NCBI GenBank assembly: GCA_910584125.1
Contig: CAJTXU010000006.1
Location: forward strand, 22,247-86,246
Length of the DNA stretch: 64,000 nt
Reading direction: 5' to 3'
From: an uncultured Muribaculaceae bacterium
GTDB lineage: Bacteria > Bacteroidota > Bacteroidia > Bacteroidales > Muribaculaceae
Positions 1 through 10,175 of this stretch are shown in pieces. Each line of letters opens with the position of its first letter. Positions within the stretch are counted from its first letter, which is position 1. Made by a program: the position numbers and the translations under genes. The notes under the pieces are model-generated. The model was not told the DNA's origin, did no database searches, and saw nothing but the letters and a program-made list of their open reading frames with translations.

Positions 1-2
1 CG

Positions 3-1655
<1,653 letters not shown>

Positions 1656-1748
1656 GACGGAATCCACAATTTTTTGTTGACCTCGTCGTTAAAGTGATTG
1701 GAGACCTGGCTCGCCGGGGGTCCGAAACCTAACGATACGATAATCATA

Positions 1749-3683
1749 ATGAAGAAAACAGTAGCGGCCGGACTCGGAGTGTGCGCCATCGCGATGGCGT
1801 TCGCCGCTAAGGATCCGGTAATCATGACAGTCAACGGGGTCGACGTGCCCCGATTGGAATTCGAATATCTCTACAACAAGAACAGCCAGCAGCAGATCAA
1901 TCCGCAGACGCTCGATGAATATGTTGAGATGTTCAAGCTCTACAAGATGAAGGTGGCCGACGCGCGTGCGGAGGGTATCGACACCACGGCGGCGTTCCGC
2001 AAGGAGACGGCACAGTATCGCCATGAGCTCGCCGCGCCTTATCTCACCGATTCCGTCTATCTGAATTCACTTGTGGCCGAGGCTTACGACCGCTCGAAGC
2101 AGGAGGTGGAGGCCTTTCACATAATGCTTTTCAAGACCCGCGACCCGAATCAGAACGTGCTGCTCCGCAGCCGTGCCGACAGCCTTCAGCGCGTGCTCGC
2201 CGCCGGCGGCGACTTCGCCCGGATGGCCGGGCAGTATTCGCAGGACCGCGGCAGCAAGGACCGCGGAGGCCGCATGGGCTGGATAACGGCCGGCAATTAT
2301 CCCATCGCTTTCGAACTCGAGGCTTTCAGCCTGCCCGAGGGCAAGATTTCCGAGGTGGTCGAGTCTCCGGTAGGCTATCATATCCTTAAGGGAGGCCGTC
2401 ACCGCGAGGCCCGCGGTTCAGTGCAGGCCGCCCATATCCTCAAGCTCACCCAGGGCATGGACGACGCCGGCAAAGCGAAGGCCCGCGCTCAGATCGACAG
2501 TATATATAATGTGGTGAAGGCCAATCCCGATTCTTTCTCCGAGGTCGCCACTTCCAATTCTGACGACCGCGGTTCGGCGCGTCAGGGCGGTATGCTTCCC
2601 TGGTTCGGCGCCGGCGAGATGGTGGAGCAGTTCGATTCGGTAGCCTTCTCGCTGACCGACGGCGAGATCAGCGCTCCGTTCGAGACTCCCTACGGATACC
2701 ACATCGTGAAGCGCATCGCCCACAAGGGCATTCCCTCGCTCGAGGAGATAAAGCCCCAGACCATCGCCAGGATCACCAACCGTCAGGACGCCCGCTACAA
2801 GCTTGTGCGCGCCAACCAGACGGCTAAATTCGCCAAGAAACACAAGGCTTCGCTCAACGCCAAGACAGTTGAGGCTCTGCGAGCCGACGTGAGCCGCACG
2901 GGTCTCGACTCCACGCTTTACGCCCGCTGGACGCAGCTGCCCGTCGGCAACATGGCCCTCGCCGTGATCGACGGCAAGACAACGCCCGTCAGGGATTTCA
3001 TCGCTGCGATCGTGAAACTTCATTCTCCCGCCAGCTCGGAGGCCGTGAACGTTCTCAACGAGCGTCTCGACGAATATTACAACAACCTTCTCGTCGAGGC
3101 GGAGGAGGCGGGTCTCGAACAGTCTGAGCCGGATTATCGCAATCTTCTCAAGGAATATGTTGACGGAAGCCTTCTCTACGAGGTGAGCGTCAGAAAGGTC
3201 TGGGACCGCGCCGCCAAGGACACCGAGGGTCTTAAGAAATATTTCGAGGCCAACCGCGCGAACTACAAGTGGTCGGAGCCCCGCGCCAAAGGCGTGCTCG
3301 TGCAGACCGTCAACGACTCGGTGGCCGGACTGATCCGCCAGCGCGCGTTGGAACTCGCCCCCGACACGCTCATCAACACACTGCGCAAGGACTTCGGCAA
3401 GGAAGCGTCGTTCGACCGCGTGCTCGCATCCAAGGGTACGAACGCCATTGTCGATTACCTGATGTTCGGCGGCCCCGAGGTGACGCCCTCCAACAGTAAA
3501 TACACTGTGATGTTCATGCTCGACCCGCGCGTGCTCACCGAGCCCGAGGAAGTCAGTGACGTCAAGGGCCTTGTGACGAGCGACTATCAGAACGAATTCC
3601 AGGCCGCTTGGGAGAAGGAGCTCCGCGCCAAATATCCCGTTACGGTCAACGAGAAAGTGCTCAGATCGGTCAAGAAGAAATAG
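1749..3683 (+). CDS. Periplasmic peptidyl-prolyl isomerase with two parvulin domains (PpiD/SurA type)
   Basis: A 644-residue exported folding catalyst, probably acting on outer-membrane proteins in the periplasm. The ATG at 1749 is chosen because it opens a clear signal peptide (MKKTVAAGLGVCAIAMAFA); the frame is open further upstream from a TTG at 1698, but that part has no signal-like features. Two rotamase domains follow, about residues 115-220 and 225-335. Each carries the family pattern GG.(L/M)GW or GGMLPWF, then AF.L..G.IS, and ends in GYHI(L/V)K. The C-terminal 300 residues resemble the chaperone part of SurA/PpiD-like proteins. It heads an envelope block with a second parvulin, a lipoprotein and an OstA-like protein, though a terminator-like hairpin separates it from them. 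The exact client range cannot be read from sequence. Confidence 0.9.
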   Translation: MKKTVAAGLGVCAIAMAFAAKDPVIMTVNGVDVPRLEFEYLYNKNSQQQINPQTLDEYVEMFKLYKMKVADARAEGIDTTAAFRKETAQYRHELAAPYLTDSVYLNSLVAEAYDRSKQEVEAFHIMLFKTRDPNQNVLLRSRADSLQRVLAAGGDFARMAGQYSQDRGSKDRGGRMGWITAGNYPIAFELEAFSLPEGKISEVVESPVGYHILKGGRHREARGSVQAAHILKLTQGMDDAGKAKARAQIDSIYNVVKANPDSFSEVATSNSDDRGSARQGGMLPWFGAGEMVEQFDSVAFSLTDGEISAPFETPYGYHIVKRIAHKGIPSLEEIKPQTIARITNRQDARYKLVRANQTAKFAKKHKASLNAKTVEALRADVSRTGLDSTLYARWTQLPVGNMALAVIDGKTTPVRDFIAAIVKLHSPASSEAVNVLNERLDEYYNNLLVEAEEAGLEQSEPDYRNLLKEYVDGSLLYEVSVRKVWDRAAKDTEGLKKYFEANRANYKWSEPRAKGVLVQTVNDSVAGLIRQRALELAPDTLINTLRKDFGKEASFDRVLASKGTNAIVDYLMFGGPEVTPSNSKYTVMFMLDPRVLTEPEEVSDVKGLVTSDYQNEFQAAWEKELRAKYPVTVNEKVLRSVKKK

Positions 3684-3732
3684 AACGGTCCGACGACGTC
3701 CGGCAACGGAAGTCAGTCAGGATAACTATCAG

Positions 3733-3770
3733 GAGAGTCGCACTGTCTCAGGCAGTTCGGCTCTCTTCTG
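3733..3770 (+). terminator. Intrinsic terminator-like hairpin after the first parvulin gene
   Basis: GAGAGTCG (3733-3740) pairs with CGGCTCTC (3758-3765), with one G-T wobble and an inner ACTG/CAGT extension. It is followed by a short T-rich run. It lies 50 bp after the stop codon, and a new promoter follows downstream. Confidence 0.6.
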
Positions 3771-3838
3771 TATAGTGGGCGGCGGGGCGCGGATGCAAAT
3801 TTTTGGGCGAACTATATGGTTATTCCAATAAAAATGAC

Positions 3839-3846
3839 TAAATTTG
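3839..3846 (+). promoter_or_regulatory. Sigma-ABfr-type -7 box (TAAATTTG) of the lipoprotein-SurA-OstA-mutL operon
   Basis: TAAATTTG matches the Bacteroides -7 consensus TAnnTTTG. It ends 7 bp before the ATG at 3854, so the transcript would start almost on the start codon. The -33 TTG is not convincing: TGG lies about 19 bp upstream. Confidence 0.5.
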
Positions 3847-3853
3847 TAACGAA

Positions 3854-4783
3854 ATGTGCCCTTTGCGTTACATATCGTTCTGCCTCATGGCGTTGCTGGC
3901 TTTCCCGTTCTGCAGCTGCAGGCCGGGAGGGAGCACCGCGAAAAGCGACGGCGAGGTCCTCGTACAGGTCGGCGACTCGACGCTGCTGCTCTCGGACGTG
4001 CTGTTGAAGATACCGGTCGGACTCAGTCCGGAAGACAGCGCGGCCCTCTTCAACAGCATTGTCGGCGACTGGGTGCGTGACCTTGTGCTTTCTGACTACG
4101 CCGAGAAGAATATCCCCGATCTCGCCCGCATAGACAGAATGACGGAGGCTTATCGCAACAATTTGATAGTGAACGAATACCTACGCAAGATGTCTGACCG
4201 TGTCGGAGGCGACGTCTCGGAGTCGAGGATACGCGACTATTATGCGGCACACAAGTCGGAGATGGTGCTTGAGCAGCCGCTCGTCAAGGGTGCGCTGATT
4301 AAGGTGGCCGATACCGACGAGTCGCTCGCAGATATCAGGAAATGGATGGGAAGGTTCGCGGACGAAGACGTGGACCGCATCGAGAAGTCAGGTCTCCGCC
4401 GCGCCACTCAATACAACTATTTCAACGACCAATGGCACGAGTGGAGCGTGGTGGCCGACCAGATACCCTATCGGTTTTTCGACGCCGATGCGTTCGTGAG
4501 GTCAACGCAGAATTTCGAGACCTCCGACAACGGCACGGTCTATCTGCTTCATATCTCAGATTTCGTGCCGTCGGGCGAGGAGATGCCCTATGAGTTCGCG
4601 CGGCTCAGGATAAGCGAGATTCTCCATTCGGCCGATGTCGCGGCTTACCGCAAGCGGCTCATGGACGACATATACCGCGAGCAAATCGGTGCCGGAGTGC
4701 TGAAACCGGGCCTCTACGATCCGGTAAAGGGTACGATGGCGGCTTCGGGCGCAGCCAAGGAAAATATAAAGAAAAAACAATAA
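3854..4783 (+). CDS. Lipoprotein of the periplasmic chaperone cluster (PpiC-like fold without a clear parvulin core)
   Basis: A 309-residue predicted lipoprotein: a short hydrophobic leader (FCLMALLAFPFCSC) ends in a lipobox-like cysteine near residue 20. The body resembles the SurA/PpiD chaperone part: helical, with a segment starting SRIRDYYAAHKSEM, typical of the region before a rotamase domain. However, I do not see the parvulin signature GG.LG or GYH found in its two neighbours. It sits between the two parvulin genes, 13 bp before the SurA-like one, and Bacteroidales commonly keep this order. It is probably a membrane-anchored partner of the parvulins in beta-barrel assembly. That role is inferred from context only. 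Confidence 0.8.
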   Translation: MCPLRYISFCLMALLAFPFCSCRPGGSTAKSDGEVLVQVGDSTLLLSDVLLKIPVGLSPEDSAALFNSIVGDWVRDLVLSDYAEKNIPDLARIDRMTEAYRNNLIVNEYLRKMSDRVGGDVSESRIRDYYAAHKSEMVLEQPLVKGALIKVADTDESLADIRKWMGRFADEDVDRIEKSGLRRATQYNYFNDQWHEWSVVADQIPYRFFDADAFVRSTQNFETSDNGTVYLLHISDFVPSGEEMPYEFARLRISEILHSADVAAYRKRLMDDIYREQIGAGVLKPGLYDPVKGTMAASGAAKENIKKKQ

Positions 4784-4796
4784 GCATTACATACCA

Positions 4797-6161
4797 GTGA
4801 AATTACGTAACATCATATTGCCGGCCCTGGGAGTCGCGGCGCTCTGCGCCATAGCGGCCCCCATCAAGAAGAATGTGGTCGACGAGGTGGCATGGGTGGT
4901 CGGCGACGAACCCATCTACCGTTCGGAGATAGAGGAGCAATACATGCAGGCGCGTCAGGAGGGCACACCCATTCCCGGCGACCCATATTGCGTGATTCCC
5001 GAACAGATGGCTGTCGAGAAGCTTTATCTGCATCAGGGGAAGCTCGACACCATCACGGCGCCCGACGCCCAGGTGGCGTCGACCGTCGACAAGCGCATCA
5101 ACTTCTTCATCGCCAATCTCGGTTCGCGCGAGAAGGTGGAGGAGTATTTCCGCAAGCCACTGCCGCAGCTCCGCCAGCAGCTGATGGACATAATGCGCAA
5201 CAGCTATGTGGTCGAGCAGGTCCAGTCGTCGCTCACCAAGGATGTCAAGGCGACGCCCAACGACGTGCGCAAGTATTTCAGCTCGCTTCCCGCCGACAGC
5301 GTGCCTTACGTGCCGATGCAGGTGGAGGCGCAGATTATAGAGATCAACCCGCGTATCCCCGAGCAGGAAGTGGAGGATGTCAAGGCACGCCTCCGCGATT
5401 ACGCCGACCGTGTCAACAGGGGCGAGACCCCATTCTCGACACTCGCCATCCTGTACAGCGAGGACGGCTCGGCTCCGCAAGGCGGTGAGCTCGGTTTCCA
5501 CGGCCGCGCCGACTGGGTGCCCGAGTTCTCGCAAGTGGCCTTCAACCTCAGTGACCCGAAGAGAGTCTCGCGTATTGTCGAGACTGAATACGGCTACCAC
5601 ATCATCCAGCTCATCGAGAGGAGAGGAGAGCAGGTGAACGTGCGCCATATACTTCTCACCCCCAAGGTCAGCTCGAAAGACCTCTCCGACGGCGTGGTGA
5701 AGCTCGACTCGCTGCGCAAGGAGATAGTGGCCGGCAAGTTCACGTTCGAGGAGGCGGCGCGTTATGTGTCGCAGGACAAGAACACGCGCAACAACAACGG
5801 CGTCATGATGAATCCAAAGACGGGTTCGAGCCGCTTCGAGATGCAGGACCTTCCGCCTGAAGTGGCACGCAAGATCGAGCTGATGCAGCCGGGCGATATT
5901 TCGGAAGCTTTCATAATGAAAGACCCCAGCAAGAACCGCGATGTGATAGCCATCGTCAAGCTCACCGACCGTGTGCAGGGACACAAGGCCACGCTGAGCG
6001 ACGACTACAACATGCTCAAGCAGATGTATGAGGCGCACGCGCGCCAGAAGATTCTCGACGAATGGGTCGAGAAGAAGATCTCGACCACATATTCCAGGAT
6101 TTCAGAGGGATGGGACGCATGCGAGTTCCGTTACAAGGGCTGGAATTCAGGAGTCAAATAA
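4797..6161 (+). CDS. surA: SurA-like periplasmic chaperone / peptidyl-prolyl isomerase
   Basis: A 454-residue exported foldase that should escort nascent outer-membrane proteins. It starts with GTG at 4797, which opens a signal peptide (MKLRNIILPALGVAALCAIA) followed at once by the SurA N-terminal signature DEVAWVVGDEPIYRSEIEE. Two parvulin domains lie at about residues 175-275 (GGELGFHGRADWVPEFS, then EYGYHIIQLIERR) and 280-385 (VRHILLTP...). The length and order (N-domain, two parvulin domains, C-terminal helix) match SurA. It lies 13 bp after the lipoprotein gene and 18 bp before the OstA-like gene, so all are probably one mRNA. The symbol is by domain layout; Bacteroidota annotations often just say peptidylprolyl isomerase. 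Confidence 0.88.
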   Translation: MKLRNIILPALGVAALCAIAAPIKKNVVDEVAWVVGDEPIYRSEIEEQYMQARQEGTPIPGDPYCVIPEQMAVEKLYLHQGKLDTITAPDAQVASTVDKRINFFIANLGSREKVEEYFRKPLPQLRQQLMDIMRNSYVVEQVQSSLTKDVKATPNDVRKYFSSLPADSVPYVPMQVEAQIIEINPRIPEQEVEDVKARLRDYADRVNRGETPFSTLAILYSEDGSAPQGGELGFHGRADWVPEFSQVAFNLSDPKRVSRIVETEYGYHIIQLIERRGEQVNVRHILLTPKVSSKDLSDGVVKLDSLRKEIVAGKFTFEEAARYVSQDKNTRNNNGVMMNPKTGSSRFEMQDLPPEVARKIELMQPGDISEAFIMKDPSKNRDVIAIVKLTDRVQGHKATLSDDYNMLKQMYEAHARQKILDEWVEKKISTTYSRISEGWDACEFRYKGWNSGVK

Positions 6162-6179
6162 GGGCATTCAGATATAGGA

Positions 6180-8123
6180 ATGAAGCACACAAGCGGTTTC
6201 GGAACTCCTCGCGCGGTATTGGTGTCGCTCCTCGTCATTGTGGCGTGGGGCGCATTCTCCGTGCTGCATGGCGCCTACGCCCAGACCAGGAAGTCGACGC
6301 CTAAGCAGAAGCAGACTGAGACCTATACCCGACCCGCCCCGACCAAGCCGATAAAGCCCACGATTCCCGACGTCAACCGTTTTCAGGAAGACAAGGTGTT
6401 TCTCGAATACGCCGACTCGCTATTCCGTCCGGCCAACGAATACGAGGAGTTCCAGATTGTCAAGGGTTCGGTGAAATTCAGGCAGGGAGGCATGTGGATG
6501 TTCTGCGACTCGGCCTATTACTATCCGCAGAAAAATTCGCTCGACGCCTACGGGCACGTAGAGATGCGTCAAGGCGACACGCTCTTCGTCTATTCCGACA
6601 AGCTGTTTTACGACGGCCTCTCGAAGCACGCGGTGCTGACCCACGGCCCATCGCGCAGCGACGTCGTGATGAAAAACCGCACCGTGACGCTGACGACCGA
6701 CAGCCTCGACTACGACCTCAACAGCGACCTCGGCTGGTACGCGGTAGGAGGCCGTCTCGAGGACGACGTCAACTCGTTGACGTCGGAATATGGCGAATAC
6801 TCGCCGTCGACCAAGATAGCGAAGTTCCGCACGGATGTGGTGTTGAACAATCGCAAGGATGGCTACAGGATGCTGACCGAGGAACTCGAATACAACACGG
6901 CCACGCACATAGCCGACATCAACAGCCTCACACGCATCGAGGGCGCCAACGACACGATACTCACCACGCGCGGATGGTACAACACGATGACCGACCACGC
7001 GCAGCTGACGGCGCGCTCGACGATTCTCCACAGCGACTCGTCGCGCAACGTCACGACCCTTGAGGGAGACTCGATCATCTACGACAAACTGACCCGCACG
7101 AGCCGTGCATACCAGTTCCGTGACCCTGCCAAGACCGGCAAGCCCATGGTGATCACCGACACGGCCCGCAAGGTGACGCTGATCGGTGGCTACGGCGAAT
7201 ACAACGACTCAACCCGCCGCGCGTATTCGTCGGAATATCCGTTGCTGATGGAATACTCGCGGCCCGACACGCTGTTCCTGCGCGCCGACACTATCCTGTC
7301 GCTGATAGAGACGGTGAGGGTGCCGTCGCGCCCGGCCGTCGCCGACAGTCATGTCGTCACAGACAGCCTTGTCGTCGCCGACACGCTTGCCGTCATAGAC
7401 AGTGTGCCGCGCGAGTTCCACGTGGCGAGGGCCATAGGCCGCGCGCGCTTCTTCAACAAGGACATACAGGGGATAGCCGACACACTTCTCTTCCGCGAGC
7501 AGGACTCGATACTCTACATGTTCCGCAAGCCGGTGGTGTGGTCGGGTGAGCGTCAGGTCTACGGCAACCGCATCGATGTGCACTTCAACGACTCGACCCC
7601 CGACTGGGCCGACCTCCCCGAGTTCGGCATGATGGCCGAGCATATAGAGGAGGACTTCTACAACCAGCTGACCGGCGCCCATATCCGGGCATACCTCGAG
7701 AACCAGACCTTGAAGCGTATGGAGGTCGACGGGAACGTGATCGCCATACTGCTGCCTCAGGAGAACGACTCGTCATACAACAAACTCGTCAATGCCGAGA
7801 GCTCGTATCTGACGCTCGACATGGACGGCAAGAAGATTAAGCACCTCAAGATGTGGCCCGAGGTGTCGGGGTCGGTCACACCCCTCTTCGACGTGAAGAA
7901 ATCGCAGCAGTTCATCGAGGGCTTCCGCTGGCTCGAGTCGCTGCGCCCGGTGCGCGAATGGTACGGCACGCGTGTCCGCTGGCTCGACGACCTCGGCGAG
8001 GTGCCCGAGGAACTCGACCGATATTTCAAGGAGCCTCCGTTGTTCAAGGCCGTGCCGAAGGTAGCGCGCGACATCACGCCCCCGCAGCCCGGCCCGCCCT
8101 CCGGTCCGGCGATGCATATGTGA
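6180..8123 (+). CDS. LptA/OstA-like LPS-transport protein
   Basis: A 647-residue exported protein. The N terminus has a signal peptide ending near AYAQ, a basic Lys/Thr/Pro linker, then repeated beta-strand blocks of OstA/LptA type. The pattern D(T)LFVYSDKLFYDG, then VTLTTDSLDYDLNSDLGWY, then LEGDSIIYDKLTR recurs along the chain and is typical of the beta-jellyroll of LPS-transport proteins. It is much longer than LptA of Proteobacteria (about 185 residues), as is usual for Bacteroidetes OstA-like proteins. It would bridge LPS through the periplasm. It is co-oriented with the SurA-like foldase, which helps fold the LptD barrel, and the stop lies 6 bp from mutL. Confidence 0.85.
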   Translation: MKHTSGFGTPRAVLVSLLVIVAWGAFSVLHGAYAQTRKSTPKQKQTETYTRPAPTKPIKPTIPDVNRFQEDKVFLEYADSLFRPANEYEEFQIVKGSVKFRQGGMWMFCDSAYYYPQKNSLDAYGHVEMRQGDTLFVYSDKLFYDGLSKHAVLTHGPSRSDVVMKNRTVTLTTDSLDYDLNSDLGWYAVGGRLEDDVNSLTSEYGEYSPSTKIAKFRTDVVLNNRKDGYRMLTEELEYNTATHIADINSLTRIEGANDTILTTRGWYNTMTDHAQLTARSTILHSDSSRNVTTLEGDSIIYDKLTRTSRAYQFRDPAKTGKPMVITDTARKVTLIGGYGEYNDSTRRAYSSEYPLLMEYSRPDTLFLRADTILSLIETVRVPSRPAVADSHVVTDSLVVADTLAVIDSVPREFHVARAIGRARFFNKDIQGIADTLLFREQDSILYMFRKPVVWSGERQVYGNRIDVHFNDSTPDWADLPEFGMMAEHIEEDFYNQLTGAHIRAYLENQTLKRMEVDGNVIAILLPQENDSSYNKLVNAESSYLTLDMDGKKIKHLKMWPEVSGSVTPLFDVKKSQQFIEGFRWLESLRPVREWYGTRVRWLDDLGEVPEELDRYFKEPPLFKAVPKVARDITPPQPGPPSGPAMHM

Positions 8124-8129
8124 TAGGTT

Positions 8130-10001
8130 ATGAGCGATATTATCAGACTTCTTCCCGACTCGGTGGCCAATCAGATAGCCGCCGGCGAGGTGATCCAGCG
8201 TCCGGCGTCCGTCATCAAGGAACTTGTGGAGAACGCCGTCGATGCCGGAGCCACCGACATACGTATCGTTGTGAAAGATGCCGGCAAGACGCTCATCCAG
8301 GTGGCCGACAACGGTTCGGGCATGTCTGAGACCGATGTGCGCATGGCCTTCGAGCGTCACGCCACGTCAAAGATAAAGAAAGCCGACGACCTCTTCACGC
8401 TGCGCACCATGGGCTTCCGCGGAGAGGCGCTTCCCTCGATATGTGCCATTTCGGAAGTCGAGGTGCGGACGCGTACGGCCGATTCGCAGATAGGCACGCG
8501 GATGGTCATCGTCGGCTCGAAGGTCACCGAGCAGGAACCCTGCGTCTGCGAAAAGGGAACTGTCATCTCCGTGCGCAAGATATTCTTCAACGTCCCGGCG
8601 CGCCGCAAGTTCCTGAAGAGCGACAACGTCGAGCTCTCCAACATCATGCGCGAGTTCGAGCGTCTCGCCCTGGTCAACAACCATATCCGCCTCGGCATCG
8701 ACAACGGCACGCGTCAGCTCGACCTGCGGGCCGCGAGTCTGCGGCTACGCATCGAGGATATATGGAAAGGCACGCTCAAATCCGACCATCTCATCCCGGT
8801 CGACGTCGACACGTCTCTCGTCAAGATCGAGGGATTCGTCTCGCGCCCGGAGTTCGCACGCAGGCGAAACCCCCTGCAATACCTCATAGTCAATGGTCGC
8901 AACATGCGCCATCCCTATTTCCACAAGGCGATTGTCAGTTGCTACGAGTCGCTGATCGCAAGCGACACGATGCCCAACTATTTCGTCAAGTTCACTGTCG
9001 ATCCGGCCACAATCGACGTCAACATCCATCCCACCAAGAACGAGATAAAGTTCGAATACGAGCAGCAGATATGGCCGATACTCGTGTCGGCCGTCAAGAC
9101 GGCTCTCGGGAAGTATTCGGCTGTGCCGAGCATCGATTTCAGCGCCGATCCGGTGCCGCTGCACCCGTTGCGCGCCGGAGACATGCCGACGGCGCCGAGG
9201 GTTGAATACCGCGACGATTACAATCCTTTCGCCTCCCAGCGCCAGCGCGCCGACCGGCCCGCGTCCAACTGGGAGAGGCTCTACGACGCCTTCCGCAACG
9301 GCGGCCGTGAGAGCGAGCTTGTCGACGCGCCAGTGCCGGAGAGGTCTGCCGAGACGACTATGCCTCCGCAGGACGGGGATGGTCAGCAGCTGTTCGCCGA
9401 AAGTGCGGGCGTGTCGGAAGTAGCACCGCTATGCATGCAGTATGCCTCGAAATATATAGTGACCACCACCCGCGACGGACTTGTGATCATCGACCAGCAC
9501 CGTGCCCACGTCAAGATACTTTACGAGGAATACCTGCAGAAGATAGGCAAGGCCGAGGCCGTTTCGCAGACGGTGATGTTTCCCGAGCCCATCGAACTCG
9601 ACGAGAGCCAGCAGACCGCGCTCGGCGAGGTGATGGACGAACTGCGCCGCATCGGATTCACGCTCGAATATGAAGAGGGCACCACCTGGCGCGTCACCGC
9701 AGTCCCCGCGATGCTCAAGAACGCCGAACCGCGTGATGTGATCATGAGGATACTCGACTCCGTCACGGCCGACTCCGTCAACTACGGCAAGGAGGGCAAT
9801 GTCGCCTCCGGGCTCAACGAGCGCGTGGCCCTTGTCATGGCGCGGTCTGCGGCCATAAGGCGCGGCCAGAAATTGACCGTTACCGAAATGGAAAGTATTA
9901 CGGGAAGCCTCTTCAGCATGCCCGACCCCTCGCTCACGCCGTCGGGCAACAGAATATTCTCCGTTCTTGACGAAACGTATATTCAGCGTATATTTGATTG
10001 A
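8130..10001 (+). CDS. mutL: DNA mismatch repair protein MutL
   Basis: MutL couples mismatch recognition by MutS to strand removal. The 623-residue protein opens with the GHKL ATPase signature: IRLLPDSVANQIAAGEV, the Mg-binding ELVENAVDAGA, DNGSGM, and TLRTMGFRGEALPSI. The transducer domain ends near residue 330 (IDVNIHPTKNEIKFE). A divergent linker follows, and the C-terminal dimerisation domain starts about residue 430. In that domain I see DQHRAHVKILYEEYL but no clear DQHA(X)2E(X)4E endonuclease motif, so nicking activity is doubtful. It is translationally close to the OstA-like gene (6 bp) and ends at a bidirectional terminator. Confidence 0.97.
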   Translation: MSDIIRLLPDSVANQIAAGEVIQRPASVIKELVENAVDAGATDIRIVVKDAGKTLIQVADNGSGMSETDVRMAFERHATSKIKKADDLFTLRTMGFRGEALPSICAISEVEVRTRTADSQIGTRMVIVGSKVTEQEPCVCEKGTVISVRKIFFNVPARRKFLKSDNVELSNIMREFERLALVNNHIRLGIDNGTRQLDLRAASLRLRIEDIWKGTLKSDHLIPVDVDTSLVKIEGFVSRPEFARRRNPLQYLIVNGRNMRHPYFHKAIVSCYESLIASDTMPNYFVKFTVDPATIDVNIHPTKNEIKFEYEQQIWPILVSAVKTALGKYSAVPSIDFSADPVPLHPLRAGDMPTAPRVEYRDDYNPFASQRQRADRPASNWERLYDAFRNGGRESELVDAPVPERSAETTMPPQDGDGQQLFAESAGVSEVAPLCMQYASKYIVTTTRDGLVIIDQHRAHVKILYEEYLQKIGKAEAVSQTVMFPEPIELDESQQTALGEVMDELRRIGFTLEYEEGTTWRVTAVPAMLKNAEPRDVIMRILDSVTADSVNYGKEGNVASGLNERVALVMARSAAIRRGQKLTVTEMESITGSLFSMPDPSLTPSGNRIFSVLDETYIQRIFD

Positions 10002-10083
10002 CAGACAGGCTGTCGGACCATTGGTTCGGTATATGTAGCTGTGCCGTGTCCGGAACTGAGAGAGCGATTTAAATAAAGATAGC

Positions 10084-10118
10084 AAGAGGCCCCGCAGACT
10101 CAGTCTGCGGAGCCTCTT
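10084..10118. terminator. Bidirectional terminator between convergent mutL and the glucanotransferase gene
   Basis: AAGAGGC plus CCGCAGAC pair with GTCTGCGG plus GCCTCTT around a TCA loop, with one internal C-A mismatch. Short T-rich ends lie on both strands. It sits between two genes that end facing each other. Confidence 0.75.
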
Positions 10119-10175
10119 TGGGCTTACGCTTTCGGGCTTTGCCCTCAACTCCCGACGGGGACTACGCTCTGGGGC

